This document shows, piece after piece, positions 9,461 through 20,014 of a stretch of 64,000 bases of DNA. Under the pieces are notes generated by a model that saw only the letters and a program-made list of their open reading frames with translations, was not told the origin of the DNA and searched no databases. Each line of letters opens with the position of its first letter. Within the stretch, counting starts at the first letter, position 1. Both the position numbers and the translations under genes were made by a program. The stretch lies in NCBI RefSeq assembly GCF_039839375.1, contig NZ_JBDOQU010000015.1, forward strand, positions 57,235 to 121,234. The letters run 5' to 3'. The DNA comes from JBDOQU01 sp039839375. GTDB lineage: Bacteria > Pseudomonadota > Alphaproteobacteria > DSM-16000 > Inquilinaceae.

Positions 9461-10693
9461 TTAAATCTCATGGCGGCTATCTGGAGAACTACGGCCACAA
9501 GCAACCGTCAAGATTGCGACAAGCCATATGCAGGAAAACCACCACGTCTGCCAGAAGCCATAGCTGAGTGAGGCGATTGTCAATGTGGCGGAGGCCGCGA
9601 CCAATGCCGACGCCTTGGAACTTCTGGACCAACCCGACAAACAAATCCGCCAAAGTGACCAAAGCGCAATCGAGAGGCAAAGGATTGCCCCCGGCAACCC
9701 CAGTTCCACGCGCCATTGAAGAGCCGCGTTATGCGGATGATGAGGCACTTTTCCGAACCCGGCCGGCACTGGATAGGATAGCTGGGGCATTTCCTGCAAC
9801 GCCGGCCCGGGAGGAAGATAATGGGCCGCGTCAAATCCCCAGCCCAGGAACGGCCTTGCACCGATGGCGTCGTTCGTAAATCCCCAGATAATCAGGCGGT
9901 GAAGTCCTGAGGAGCCAATCCACGGGGCCATCTGGTGAATTTTGGAGACGAAGGCGTCACTGAATGACGCAAGGGGCATCAAAAAAATCATTGTCGCCAA
10001 TGCGAGACCGATCATGGCAGCGACGGTCTTCGGAAAAAATAACGCGGCGGGCAGTACGACGATGCTTACCGCCAAAGCTAGTTTGGTTGCTTCGTTACCG
10101 ATTGCGACGACAACGATGGTCATAAACAGGCCGATCGCAATGCCCGTTCGTCTACGGCCCTGGTCGAACAAACCCACGATGATCGGGCAGGCGATCAGCA
10201 TGACAACAGTCGCCCCGTTACGATAATCCGCCACTGGAAAAGAACCGGAATAGTTCATGATCGCCAGTACGGCCAAACCGGCGATGGCAATCGATATGCC
10301 GGACGCGGCGTAGTAAAGAACCCGTCGCCTTGCTTCCACGCGGAGGATGAGAGCGGATCCAAGCAGTACCAGCCCCATGGCCTCAACGGCCAGGAATTTC
10401 CATATTTCACTTCGGCTCTGTTGTGAATTTACCGACCAGACTGAACTGGCCGCCGCCCATAGGCTGAGGACTATGAGGAGAACAATCAATGGACGGAGCG
10501 ATCTTGCATCCACCGCAACGCGCGGATTTGCGGCGATGGCTATCACACCGCCGACAATCAGGAGCGCCGCCACACCCAGATGCGCCGCAACGGCGAGCGG
10601 CGAGACGATCAGAAACAGGAAAGCGGGTAGTTTTTCCGCTACAACATCACCCTGGGCAGGAGCAAGGCGCGGGAGTTTGTCGGTAACTGACAT
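9461..10693 (-). CDS. O-antigen ligase / polymerase-like membrane protein
   Basis: A 410-aa polytopic protein with roughly ten to twelve membrane segments. A large periplasmic loop near residues 290-350 holds a histidine-containing segment (VPHHPHNAALQWRVELG), which is typical of the O-antigen ligase (Wzy/WaaL) superfamily. Such proteins attach or polymerise surface polysaccharide at the periplasmic face. I chose the ATG at 10693; a longer open frame upstream shows no family similarity. Base composition is visibly lower in GC than in the neighbours, and no glycosyltransferase lies nearby. This suggests a transferred or orphan gene. Ligase and polymerase cannot be told apart. Confidence 0.78.
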   Translation of the reverse strand: MSVTDKLPRLAPAQGDVVAEKLPAFLFLIVSPLAVAAHLGVAALLIVGGVIAIAANPRVAVDARSLRPLIVLLIVLSLWAAASSVWSVNSQQSRSEIWKFLAVEAMGLVLLGSALILRVEARRRVLYYAASGISIAIAGLAVLAIMNYSGSFPVADYRNGATVVMLIACPIIVGLFDQGRRRTGIAIGLFMTIVVVAIGNEATKLALAVSIVVLPAALFFPKTVAAMIGLALATMIFLMPLASFSDAFVSKIHQMAPWIGSSGLHRLIIWGFTNDAIGARPFLGWGFDAAHYLPPGPALQEMPQLSYPVPAGFGKVPHHPHNAALQWRVELGLPGAILCLSIALWSLWRICLSGWSRSSKASALVAASATLTIASLSYGFWQTWWFSCIWLVAILTVACGRSSPDSRHEI

Positions 10694-11308
10694 GGATAAA
10701 CTGCTTGTCGTGCTTCGGGGATAAACCGAGTCCAGATCGAGGATGTCCCCGCCTCTGTCGCGGCTGGATTTCAGCTTCCTATCGGCTAAACGGAGCGCCA
10801 GCAAGAGGCCAACGAATGCATCGTCGCGGCTGGATCGCGGGTCCCCGGCGGCTATACTGCCACGACGCCCGCAAATTGCTTGGCCGGCTCAGCGGTCATG
10901 ACTTCGGCCACGACCTGCCCTTGGGACGTGATCGGCGTGGATAGTTCGCCCCCCACAATGTGCTGCCGGGGCAGTTCGTCGGCGGAGATCGTCAGGTTGG
11001 AATGGCTGATGTTCTGGGTCCCCGCAGCCATGCTGACCGCCCGCCAGGCCCGGCGCGGCAGCGTCTGATTCTGACCGCCCCCTGGACGTCTCCCAACACC
11101 GCCGCCACCGCCAGTTGGAAATCGGCTTTTCATCGGCTATTGTCCGCCCGCTTGTCGACAGGCCCGATCCCGCAACGGCCGAGCGGGACGGGCGGAACCC
11201 TCTCCGGCCCGAGGGCGGCGGCGATTGAATCCGTTCGGGGACGGGACCATTTATCCTGACTTGACGGCCTTCTAGCCGCCATCCGCTCCATATCCGAGGT
11301 TTATGCCC
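10694..11308. other. Gap between the O-antigen-ligase-like gene and secA
   Basis: About 600 bases with no well-supported gene. The only candidate is the minus-strand frame at 10852-11133, listed separately. The last 150 bases should contain the secA promoter, but I cannot pick clear -35 and -10 boxes. GAGG at 11296-11299 is the likely secA ribosome site. Confidence 0.5.
10852..11133 (-). CDS. Possible hypothetical protein, 93 aa
   Basis: I do not recognise this frame. It begins with a Gly- and Arg-rich stretch and ends with a more protein-like segment (NLTISADELPRQ...). It reads in the same direction as, and 158 bases upstream of, the O-antigen-ligase-like gene. It has no clear ribosome site and could be a remnant or a chance frame. 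Confidence 0.25.
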   Translation of the reverse strand: MKSRFPTGGGGGVGRRPGGGQNQTLPRRAWRAVSMAAGTQNISHSNLTISADELPRQHIVGGELSTPITSQGQVVAEVMTAEPAKQFAGVVAV

Positions 11309-14044
11309 ATGTTGGGTGCGCTCGCCCGAAAATTCTTCGGCACCGCCAACGACCGCGTGGTCAAGTCGCTCCACAAGACCGTGCTGCAGATCAATGCGCT
11401 GGAAGAGGAATTCGCGGCGCTCGGCGATGACGACCTTCGCGGCCGCACCGACCTCTTCCGCGAGCGGCTGGAGAAGGGCGAGAGCCTGGACGAGATCCTG
11501 CCCGAAGCATTCGCCACCGTGCGGGAGGCCGCAAAGCGCGTGCTGGGCATGCGGCCCTTCGACGTGCAGCTTGTCGGCGGCATGGTGCTTCACCAGGGCA
11601 AGATCTCCGAGATGAAGACCGGCGAGGGCAAGACGCTGGTCGCGACCCTGCCGGTCTATCTGAACGCGCTCGGCGGCAAGGGCGTCCATGTCGTCACCGT
11701 CAACGACTATCTGGCCAGCCGCGACAGCGAGTGGATGGGCCAGATCTACCGCTTCCTGGGGCTGAAGGTCGGCTGCATCGTCCACGGGCTGACCGATCCC
11801 GAGCGCAAGGAAGCCTACGCCGCGGACGTCACCTACGGCACGAACAACGAGTTCGGCTTCGACTATCTGCGCGACAACATGAAGTTCCGACTGGAGGACA
11901 TGGTCCAGCGGCCGTTCAACTACGCCATCGTCGACGAGGTGGATTCGATCCTGATCGACGAGGCGCGCACGCCGCTCATCATTTCCGGCCCCGCGCAGGA
12001 TTCCTCCGAACTCTACATCAAGGTCGACCGGCTGATCCCGTCGCTCGCGCCCGACGATTACGAGATGGACGAGAAGGCCCGCACCGTCATCCTGAGCGAG
12101 AGCGGCCAGGAGAAGGTCGAGATCATGCTGCGCGAGGCGGGCATGCTGGACGAAGGCGGCCTTTACGATGTCGGCAACGTCAACCTTGTCCACCACGCCA
12201 ACCAGGCCTTGCGCGCCCACAAGCTGTTCCAGCGCGACCGGGACTACATCGTCAAGGATGACAAGGTCATCATCATCGACGAGTTCACCGGCCGCATGAT
12301 GGAGGGCCGGCGCTATTCCGAAGGGCTGCATCAGGCAATCGAGGCCAAGGAGAAGGCCAAGATCCAGCGCGAGAACCAGACGCTGGCCTCCATCACCTTC
12401 CAGAACTATTTCCGGATGTACCCCAAGCTGGCCGGCATGACCGGCACGGCCATGACCGAGGCGTCGGAGTTCGGGGAGATCTACGGGCTGGAGGTCGTGG
12501 AGATCCCGACCAATGTCGAGGTCACGCGGGTCGACGACGATGACGAGGTCTATCGCACCGGGCCGGAGAAGAACGCCGCGATCATCGAGCTGATCAAGGA
12601 TTGCTCCGCGCGGCGGCAGCCGGTCCTGGTCGGCACCGTGTCGATCGAGAAGTCGGAGACCCTGGCCGCGGCGCTGAAGGCCGCGAAGATCAAGCACAAT
12701 GTGCTGAACGCCCGCTTCCACGAGCAGGAGGCCCACATCATCGCCCAGGCCGGCCAGCCGGGCGCGGTGACCATCGCGACCAACATGGCCGGGCGCGGCA
12801 CCGACATCAAGCTGGGCGGCAATCTGGAGATGCGGGTCGCCGACGAGGCGGCGGGCATCGAGGACGAGGCCGCCCGCGCCGCCAAGGTCGCCGAGATCGA
12901 GAAGGATATCGAGGAAGCAAGGCAGATCGTCCTGGAGGCCGGCGGTCTCTACGTCGTCGGCACGGAGCGCCATGAGAGCCGGCGCATCGACAACCAGCTT
13001 CGCGGCCGGTCGGGCCGGCAGGGCGACCCCGGCCACTCCAAGTTCTTCCTCAGCCTGGAAGACGATCTGATGCGCATCTTCGCGTCGGACCGGCTGGACG
13101 GAATGCTCAAGCGGCTGGGGCTCCAGGAGGGTGAGGCGATCATCCATCCCTGGATCAACAAGGCGCTTGAGAAGGCCCAGCAGAAGGTCGAAGCACGGAA
13201 CTTCGACATCCGCAAGAACCTGCTGAAGTTCGACAACGTCATGAACGACCAGCGCAAGGTCATCTACGACCAGCGCAAGGAGATCATGGCGACGGCCGAC
13301 GTGGCCCAGATGGTCGAGGAGATGCGCCACGACATCATCGCCGACATGGTCTCCGCCGCCATCCCCAGCAATTCCTATTCCGAGCAGTGGGACCTGGCGG
13401 GCCTGCGGGAGCAGGTTGCCACGACGCTCAATCTCGACCTACCGGTCGACGAATGGGCGAAGGAGGAAGGCATCGCCGAGGCCGAGATCGAGGAGCGGGT
13501 GCGCGCCGCTTCCGACGAGAAGATGAAGGCCAAGGAGGAGCAGTACGGCGCCGACATAATGCGGATGGCCGAGAAGAGCCTGCTGCTCCAGGTGCTGGAC
13601 CAGACCTGGAAGGACCATCTGCTGACGCTGGACCATCTGCGCCAGGGCATCTCGCTCCGCGCCTACGCCCAGCGGGACCCGCTGCGGGAGTATCAGGCGG
13701 AGGCGTTCGAGCTGTTCCAGGCGATGCTGGGCCAGTTGCGCGAGAGCGTCACGCGCGTCCTCTCCCATGTCGAGATGCGGGTCGGCCGTCCCGACGCCGT
13801 GCCGCAGCAGCCGCCGCCGCAGGAGATGCACGAAACCCGCCAGGACCCGGCGCTGGCCGGAGCCGGCGAGCCCGCCGCGGCCGCCGGCGGCCAGCCGGCG
13901 CGCGCCGCGCCGCCGCTGGGGGTCCGGATCGATCCGGGCGATCCGGCCAGTTGGGGCAAGGTGGCGCGCAACGCCCCCTGCCCCTGCGGTTCGGGCAAGA
14001 AGTACAAGCACTGCCACGGCGTCGTGGCAGCCGCCGGGGCCTGA
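11309..14044 (+). CDS. secA: Protein translocase ATPase SecA
   Basis: A 911-aa ATPase that drives preproteins through SecYEG at the inner membrane. Visible features: Walker [15 protein letters not shown], the DEAD-like [14 protein letters not shown], the GTDIKLGGN and [13 protein letters not shown] helicase-type motifs, a long helical scaffold, a Pro/Ala-rich linker and the C-terminal zinc motif [14 protein letters not shown], which binds SecB and phospholipid. I prefer the ATG at 11309 ([11 protein letters not shown], the usual SecA start). GAGG lies nine bases before it, whereas the ATG at 11303 would be only three bases from that site. Confidence 0.97.
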   Translation: MLGALARKFFGTANDRVVKSLHKTVLQINALEEEFAALGDDDLRGRTDLFRERLEKGESLDEILPEAFATVREAAKRVLGMRPFDVQLVGGMVLHQGKISEMKTGEGKTLVATLPVYLNALGGKGVHVVTVNDYLASRDSEWMGQIYRFLGLKVGCIVHGLTDPERKEAYAADVTYGTNNEFGFDYLRDNMKFRLEDMVQRPFNYAIVDEVDSILIDEARTPLIISGPAQDSSELYIKVDRLIPSLAPDDYEMDEKARTVILSESGQEKVEIMLREAGMLDEGGLYDVGNVNLVHHANQALRAHKLFQRDRDYIVKDDKVIIIDEFTGRMMEGRRYSEGLHQAIEAKEKAKIQRENQTLASITFQNYFRMYPKLAGMTGTAMTEASEFGEIYGLEVVEIPTNVEVTRVDDDDEVYRTGPEKNAAIIELIKDCSARRQPVLVGTVSIEKSETLAAALKAAKIKHNVLNARFHEQEAHIIAQAGQPGAVTIATNMAGRGTDIKLGGNLEMRVADEAAGIEDEAARAAKVAEIEKDIEEARQIVLEAGGLYVVGTERHESRRIDNQLRGRSGRQGDPGHSKFFLSLEDDLMRIFASDRLDGMLKRLGLQEGEAIIHPWINKALEKAQQKVEARNFDIRKNLLKFDNVMNDQRKVIYDQRKEIMATADVAQMVEEMRHDIIADMVSAAIPSNSYSEQWDLAGLREQVATTLNLDLPVDEWAKEEGIAEAEIEERVRAASDEKMKAKEEQYGADIMRMAEKSLLLQVLDQTWKDHLLTLDHLRQGISLRAYAQRDPLREYQAEAFELFQAMLGQLRESVTRVLSHVEMRVGRPDAVPQQPPPQEMHETRQDPALAGAGEPAAAAGGQPARAAPPLGVRIDPGDPASWGKVARNAPCPCGSGKKYKHCHGVVAAAGA

Positions 14045-14051
14045 TCGCGGG

Positions 14052-14477
14052 ATGCCGGACGACCGACCACGGATCGCCGGCCTTCTGGAGACCGCGCTCT
14101 ATGTCGACGGCATGGCGCGCGCCATCGCCTTCTACCGGGACGTTCTGGGCCTCGCCCCGATGATCGAGACGCCGCGCCTGACGGCGTTCGATGCGGGGCG
14201 GAGCGGCGTCCTGCTGGTCTTCCGCCGCGGCGCGACGCTGGAGGACATGACCGACGAACGCGGCACCGTCCCCGGCCATGACGGCGCGGGCCCGCTGCAC
14301 ATGGCCTTCGCCATCGAGCGCGCGGACCTGGACCGCTGGCGGGCGCACCTCGCCGACCATGGCGTTCCGATCTACAGCGAGATGAGTTGGGCCCGCGGCG
14401 GCGCCAGCCTCTATTTCCACGACCCTGACGGCCATGTGATCGAACTGGCGACGCCGGGACTGTGGCCGAACTATTGA
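14052..14477 (+). CDS. VOC (glyoxalase/dioxygenase fold) family protein
   Basis: A 141-aa single-domain protein of the vicinal-oxygen-chelate superfamily, with two beta-alpha-beta-beta-beta modules. The N-terminal module begins TALYVDGMARAIAFYRDVLGL. The C-terminal module ends with YFHDPDGHVIEL, where the terminal Glu is a typical metal ligand. It starts only seven bases after the secA stop, so it may be read from the secA transcript. Substrate unknown; members include glyoxalases, dioxygenases and antibiotic-resistance proteins. Confidence 0.83.
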   Translation: MPDDRPRIAGLLETALYVDGMARAIAFYRDVLGLAPMIETPRLTAFDAGRSGVLLVFRRGATLEDMTDERGTVPGHDGAGPLHMAFAIERADLDRWRAHLADHGVPIYSEMSWARGGASLYFHDPDGHVIELATPGLWPNY

Positions 14478-14523
14478 AGCGTGCCCCCTTCACGGCGAGG
14501 AGAGCCTCCCTTTCGCCAAAGAC

Positions 14524-14643
14524 GTCATGCTGGACTTGATCCAGCATCCATGCAGCGTCGATGGACGCCTTGGCGGCGCTCGTTTCTTCGCCGTCAGCGA
14601 AGCGGCGTCGGCCTATGGATTCCCGATCAAGTCGGGAATGACC
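14524..14643. repeat. Palindromic dispersed repeat, family 1
   Basis: Left palindrome ATGCTGGACTTGATCCAGCAT and right palindrome ATTCCCGATCAAGTCGGGAAT, with about 70 bases between. Same architecture as the unit at 8732-8851. Confidence 0.75.
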
Positions 14644-14662
14644 AACTACGAGAAAATCCTCA

Positions 14663-14858
14663 TGGTGAGCCTGTCGAACCATGTGAGGCACTGAAGTCCG
14701 TCATGCCGGACCCCGATCCGGCATCCATGCGGCGTCGATAGCGGGCGGGACCGTGGCCTCTCCTGCACCGACGGCGGAGCGGCGACGGCCTATGGATTCC
14801 CGATCAAGTCGGGAATGACCAACTTGGATAATTTCATGGTGAGCCTGTCGAACCATGT
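14663..14858. repeat. Direct repeat GGTGAGCCTGTCGAACCATG, two copies
   Basis: The same 20-base unit occurs at about 14663-14686 and 14835-14858, each just after a family-1 palindromic element. This shows a tandem duplication of the composite unit. A related TTCGACAAGCTCAGGA segment follows near 14872. Confidence 0.6.
14700..14820. repeat. Palindromic dispersed repeat, family 1
   Basis: Left palindrome ATGCCGGACCCCGATCCGGCAT and right palindrome ATTCCCGATCAAGTCGGGAAT. It is a second copy in tandem with the unit at 14524-14643. Confidence 0.72.
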
Positions 14859-15112
14859 GGGCACAGATCCTTCGACAAGCTCAGGATAAGGGCGCTTCCA
14901 ATTATTTCGCAACTGCAGCATCGAATGTTTCGATCGTTGCCGGGGCGGGGAATGATTATTTTCCATAAAGGTCGCACCATCGGCGGCTAGCTTCGTTGCT
15001 TTTTAAGGCCGCACGCGGTCGACGCGTTGAGGAAAAGGTCAGTAAGGGTTACCTTCTAGAGAGAACAAAAAGAACACGCGGTCCTAATTCGCGACCAGGG
15101 AGAGACAGCGCC

Positions 15113-18100
15113 ATGACGCTCGCGGCAGTGACGCTCGACGACAAGTACACGCTGGAATCCGGACGGGTCTACCTGACCGGGACGCAGGCGCTGGTACGCC
15201 TGCCGATGATGCAGCGGCAGCGCGATGTGGCGGCCGGGCTGAACACGGCGGCCTTCATCTCAGGCTATCGCGGATCGCCGCTGGGCGGCTTCGACCAGGC
15301 GCTGTGGAAGGCGCGGAAGTATCTGTCGCAAAACCACATCGAATTCCAGCCCGGCGTGAATGAGGATCTGGGCGCGACCGCCGTCTGGGGCAGCCAGCAG
15401 GTCGGGCTGTGGCCGGGCGCGAAATATGACGGCGTCTTCGGCATCTGGTACGGCAAGGGCCCCGGCGTCGACCGTTCGGGCGACGTGTTCAAGCACGCCA
15501 ATTTCGCCGGCAGTTCGGCCCATGGCGGCGTGCTGGCGCTGGCCGGCGATGACCATGCCTGCAAGTCCTCCACGGTCCCGCACCAGTCCGAGCACGCCTT
15601 CGCAGCGGCGATGATGCCGGTGCTGAACCCCTCCAACGTCCAGGAGTTCCTCGATCTCGGCCTCTTCGGCTGGGCGATGAGCCGCTATTCCGGCTGCTGG
15701 ATCGGGTTCAAGACGATCGCGGAGAATGTCGACAGCTCCGCCTCCGTCACCGTCGATCCGCACCGCGTCGACATCGTCCTGCCGGAGGATTTCGAGATGC
15801 CGCGCGGCGGCCTCAACATCCGCTGGCCGGACGCGCCGATGGTGCAGGAAGAAAGGCTGATGCGGCACAAGCTCTACGCCGCGCTGGCCTTCGCCCGCGC
15901 CAACCGGCTGGACCGCGTGATCTATGACGCCCCGCAGCACCGCTTCGGCATCGTCACCGTCGGCAAGAGCTATCTGGACGTCCGCCAGGCGTTGGAGGAT
16001 CTGCGCATCGACGAGGCGATGGCGCGGGAGATAGGGCTGGCGATCTACAAGGTCGCCATGCCCTGGCCGCTGGAGCCGCAGGGCGTTCGCGCCTTCGCCG
16101 AGGGGCTGGACGAGCTGATCGTGGTGGAGGAGAAGCGCGCGCTGATCGAGAACCAGTTGAAGGAGCAGCTCTACAACTGGCATGCCGACAGGCGCCCGGT
16201 GATCGTCGGCAAGTTCGACGAGAACCGCGACTGGATCCTGCCCTCCACCGGCGAGCTATCCCCGGCCCAGATCGCCGTGGTGATCGGCCGCCGGCTGCTG
16301 AAGAAGCTGGACCGTCCGGACCTGCGGGAGCGGGTGGAGTTCCTGGAGGGCAAGGAGCGGCAGAAGGTGACGATGCATCCGGCGATGGACCGGGTGCCGC
16401 ACTATTGCTCCGGCTGCCCGCACAACACCTCGACCGTGGTGCCGGAAGGCAGCCGGGCGCTGGCGGGCATCGGCTGCCATTACATGGCAACCTGGATGGA
16501 CCGCAGCACGGAGACGTTCAGCCAGATGGGCGGCGAGGGCGCGGCCTGGATCGGCCAGGCCCCGTTCACCGAGACACAGCACGTCTTCGCCAATCTGGGC
16601 GACGGCACCTATTTCCATTCCGGCGTGCTGGCGATCCGGGCCGCGATCGCCGCGAAGGCCAACATCACCTACAAGATCCTCTACAACGACGCCGTGGCGA
16701 TGACCGGCGGCCAGCCGGTGGACGGCACGCTGAGCGTGCCGATGATCGTCGACCAGCTTTCCGCCGAAGGGGCCGGGAAGATCGTCGTCGTCACCGACGA
16801 GCCGGAGCGTTACGAGGGCACGGGCGTCCTTCCCGCCCATATCCCGGTCGCCCATCGCGACGAGCTGGACCATATCCAGCGTGATTTGCGCGAGACGCCG
16901 GGCGTTACCGTCCTGGTCTACGACCAGACCTGTGCTGCGGAGAAGCGCCGGCGGCGGAAGCGGAAGCTGATGGTCGACCCGCCCAAGCGCGTCTTCATCA
17001 ACGAGCAGGTGTGCGAGGGCTGCGGCGATTGCGGCGTCAAATCCAACTGCCTGTCCGTCGTCCCGGTGGAGACGGAGTTCGGGCGCAAGCGCGCGATCGA
17101 TCAGTCGAGCTGCAATAAGGATTATTCCTGCCTGAACGGCTTCTGCCCCAGCTTCGTCACGGTCGAAGGCGGCGCGGTACGCAAGCCGAAGGCCGCAGAT
17201 GCCGGCAGCGGGGGCGACTGGCCGGACCTGCCGGAACCGACCCTGCCGGCGCTGGACGATCCCTACGGCATCCTGATCACCGGCATCGGCGGCACCGGCG
17301 TGGTGACCATCGGCGCGCTGATCGGCATGGCGGCCCATCTTGAAGGCAGGGGCGTGTCGGTGCTGGACCAGGCGGGACTGGCGCAGAAGGGCGGCGCTGT
17401 GGTCAGCCATGTCCGTGTCGCCGCGACGCCGGACGCGATCAATGCCGTCCGCATCGCGGCCGGCGGTGCCCATCTTGTGCTGGGCTGCGACCTTGTGGTC
17501 GCGGCCTCTCCGGAAGGCGTCTCCAAGATGAAGCCGGAGGTCACGGCGGCGGTCATCAACAGCCAGCGGACCTTCACCGGCGCCTTCACCCGCGATCCGG
17601 ACTTCCGGTTCCCGGAGAAGGAGATGGTGGACATCGTCCGCCAGACGGCCGGCGACGAGGGGCTGGTCGACATGGTCGACGCGACCCGGCTGGCCACGGC
17701 GCTGCTGGGCGATTCCATCGCGACGAACCTGTTCATGATGGGCTTCGCCTACCAGCGCGGCCGGATTCCGGTGTCGGCGGAAGCGATCGACAAGGCGATC
17801 GAGCTGAACGGCGTCGGCATCGCGATGAACCGCCGCGCCTTCCTGTGGGGCCGGCGGGCAGCGGTCGATCTTGCGGCCGTGGAGGCGATGGTCGCCCCCG
17901 CGCCGGATGACCGGGCGAACGATCGTATGGCCGACCGCGCGATCAGCCGGACGCTGGAGGAGGCGATCGACCGGCGCGCCGCCTTCCTGACCGATTATCA
18001 GGACAAGGCCCATGCCGACCGCTATCGCGATCTTGTTGGCCGCGTGCGGGCACGGGAGGAGACCATCCTGCCGGGTAACACGGAACTGACCGACGCCGTC

Positions 18101-18613
18101 GCCCGCTCCGCCTTCAAGCTGATGTCCTACAAGGACGAATATGAGGTGGCGCGGCTCTATACCGACGGCACGTTCATGAAGCGCCTCCAGGACCAGTTCG
18201 AGGGCGACTACCGCCTGTCTTTCCACCTGGCCCCGCCGATCATGGCCGACCGCGACCCGGAGACGGGCCATCTGAAGAAGCGGACCTTCGGGCCGTGGAT
18301 GCTGCGCGCCTTCGGCCTTCTGGCGAAGATGAAGCGGCTGCGCGGCACGCCCTTCGACCCGTTCGGCCGGACGGCGGAACGGAAGATGGAGCGGCGGCTG
18401 ATCGCGGACTATGAGGCGCGAATCGCGGAGCTTCTGGACGGGCTGAATGCGGAGAACCACGCCGTCGCCGTGGAGATCGCCCGGCTGCCCCAGACGATCC
18501 GCGGCTTCGGCCATGTCAAGGAAGCGAACCTCGCAATCGCCAGGGCGCGGGAGGAACAGCTTGTCCAAACCTTCCATGGCCCTGCCCCCGGCCATCGGGA
18601 AGCGGCGGAATAG
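15113..18613 (+). CDS. Indolepyruvate ferredoxin oxidoreductase family protein (fused alpha/beta)
   Basis: A 1166-aa single-chain 2-oxoacid:ferredoxin oxidoreductase that decarboxylates aryl or branched pyruvates to acyl-CoA. The N-terminal half holds the pyrimidine-binding domain (ISGYRGSPLGGFD). A CSGCPHNTS cysteine motif and a thiamine-diphosphate domain follow (IGCHYMATWMDR, NLGDGTYFHSG, ILYNDAVAMTGGQ). A cysteine-rich part suited to an iron-sulfur cluster comes next (CEGCGDCGVKSNC, SSCNKDYSC), then the gamma-type domain (GIGGTGVVTIGALIGMAA) at about residues 720-900. Length agrees with fused proteobacterial homologues. The start is the ATG at 15113, after AGGGAGAGA. It stands alone, with no regulator next to it. 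Confidence 0.92.
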   Translation: MTLAAVTLDDKYTLESGRVYLTGTQALVRLPMMQRQRDVAAGLNTAAFISGYRGSPLGGFDQALWKARKYLSQNHIEFQPGVNEDLGATAVWGSQQVGLWPGAKYDGVFGIWYGKGPGVDRSGDVFKHANFAGSSAHGGVLALAGDDHACKSSTVPHQSEHAFAAAMMPVLNPSNVQEFLDLGLFGWAMSRYSGCWIGFKTIAENVDSSASVTVDPHRVDIVLPEDFEMPRGGLNIRWPDAPMVQEERLMRHKLYAALAFARANRLDRVIYDAPQHRFGIVTVGKSYLDVRQALEDLRIDEAMAREIGLAIYKVAMPWPLEPQGVRAFAEGLDELIVVEEKRALIENQLKEQLYNWHADRRPVIVGKFDENRDWILPSTGELSPAQIAVVIGRRLLKKLDRPDLRERVEFLEGKERQKVTMHPAMDRVPHYCSGCPHNTSTVVPEGSRALAGIGCHYMATWMDRSTETFSQMGGEGAAWIGQAPFTETQHVFANLGDGTYFHSGVLAIRAAIAAKANITYKILYNDAVAMTGGQPVDGTLSVPMIVDQLSAEGAGKIVVVTDEPERYEGTGVLPAHIPVAHRDELDHIQRDLRETPGVTVLVYDQTCAAEKRRRRKRKLMVDPPKRVFINEQVCEGCGDCGVKSNCLSVVPVETEFGRKRAIDQSSCNKDYSCLNGFCPSFVTVEGGAVRKPKAADAGSGGDWPDLPEPTLPALDDPYGILITGIGGTGVVTIGALIGMAAHLEGRGVSVLDQAGLAQKGGAVVSHVRVAATPDAINAVRIAAGGAHLVLGCDLVVAASPEGVSKMKPEVTAAVINSQRTFTGAFTRDPDFRFPEKEMVDIVRQTAGDEGLVDMVDATRLATALLGDSIATNLFMMGFAYQRGRIPVSAEAIDKAIELNGVGIAMNRRAFLWGRRAAVDLAAVEAMVAPAPDDRANDRMADRAISRTLEEAIDRRAAFLTDYQDKAHADRYRDLVGRVRAREETILPGNTELTDAVARSAFKLMSYKDEYEVARLYTDGTFMKRLQDQFEGDYRLSFHLAPPIMADRDPETGHLKKRTFGPWMLRAFGLLAKMKRLRGTPFDPFGRTAERKMERRLIADYEARIAELLDGLNAENHAVAVEIARLPQTIRGFGHVKEANLAIARAREEQLVQTFHGPAPGHREAAE

Positions 18614-18625
18614 AGGCGGCATTTG

Positions 18626-18739
18626 GTCATGCCCGACCTGATCGGGCATCCAGGGGCCGAATGGAACGGCCTTCGCGTCGGTCCTACGAAGTCTGCGAGG
18701 GCAAGGCCCCCTGGACCTCCGATCAGGTCGGAGGTGACC
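18626..18739. repeat. Palindromic dispersed repeat, family 1 variant
   Basis: Left palindrome ATGCCCGACCTGATCGGGCAT and right arm CCTCCGATCAGGTCGGAGG. The core is GATC instead of the more common TTGATC, so it is a diverged subtype. Confidence 0.68.
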
Positions 18740-18800
18740 AACGAAGTCGGTGGCAGGCGAGTTTGCACCGCAACATGCCTGCCATGCGCGGCTTCGGGGT

Positions 18801-18829
18801 TTTACAAATCGCCGGAGCGATACTAGATT
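18801..18829 (+). promoter_or_regulatory. Sigma-70-like promoter for the riboswitch-metNIQ transcript
   Basis: TTTACA at 18801-18806, a 17-base spacer and TAGATT at 18824-18829. The expected start is near 18836, exactly at the 5' edge of the SAM-II element, which supports the assignment. Confidence 0.5.
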
Positions 18830-18836
18830 GGTTTCA

Positions 18837-18892
18837 CAGCGCCGATTTGAGCTTCAGCTTGCGGGCGCTTTACAAATGCGGCTAAAGCGAGC
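18837..18892 (+). promoter_or_regulatory. SAM-II riboswitch upstream of metNIQ
   Basis: The segment shows SAM-II landmarks in order: P1 strand AGCGCC (18838-18843), GATTTGA, GCTTGC (18857-18862), P1 partner GGCGCT (18864-18869), AAATG and GCTAAAGC (18881-18888). P1 pairs perfectly over six bases. SAM-II RNAs bind S-adenosylmethionine as an H-type pseudoknot and shut down methionine synthesis or uptake genes in alphaproteobacteria. An intrinsic terminator begins ten bases later, so control here is probably by transcription termination. Confidence 0.9.
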
Positions 18893-18901
18893 GGTCTGAC
18901 G

Positions 18902-18932
18902 ATCCGCCCGGTTGAGCCGTGGCGGATTTTTT
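18902..18932 (+). terminator. Intrinsic terminator, probable expression platform of the SAM-II switch
   Basis: Stem ATCCGCC (18902-18908) pairs with GGCGGAT (18921-18927), followed by a run of T to 18932. It lies between the aptamer and the metN ATG. GCGG at 18891-18894, at the aptamer's 3' end, could pair with CCGC inside the terminator stem (18904-18907) as an antiterminator. That alternative fold is inference. Confidence 0.75.
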
Positions 18933-18955
18933 ATTGCCCGGAAGGGAAAGGACCG

Positions 18956-20014
<1,059 letters not shown>

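Larger units (their letters stand above)
14478..15112. other. Repeat-filled intergenic region before the oxidoreductase gene
   Basis: No gene is seen in these 635 bases. The region holds two family-1 palindromic units (14524-14643 and 14700-14820). It also holds two copies of a GGTGAGCCTGTCGAACCATG direct repeat (about 14663-14686 and 14835-14858) and a TTCGACAAGCTCAGGA unit near 14872. The last 200 bases should contain the promoter of the oxidoreductase gene. An open frame continues upstream of 15113, but its extra residues do not resemble the family. Confidence 0.7.
18614..18836. other. Intergenic region with repeat and metN promoter
   Basis: No gene is supported. It contains the family-1 repeat at 18626-18739 and the promoter at 18801-18829. 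The SAM-II riboswitch and terminator follow before metN. Confidence 0.6.

Noticed and set aside
10889..13330. An 813-codon minus-strand frame across secA
   Set aside because: Shadow of secA; low-complexity Leu, Asp and Val composition with no domain.
14478..14960. Repeated palindromes considered as a CRISPR array
   Set aside because: The units are palindromic, irregularly spaced, vary in sequence and also occur singly elsewhere; no cas gene is present.
16256..18649. A 797-codon minus-strand frame opposite the oxidoreductase
   Set aside because: Antisense shadow of a conserved gene, low complexity.
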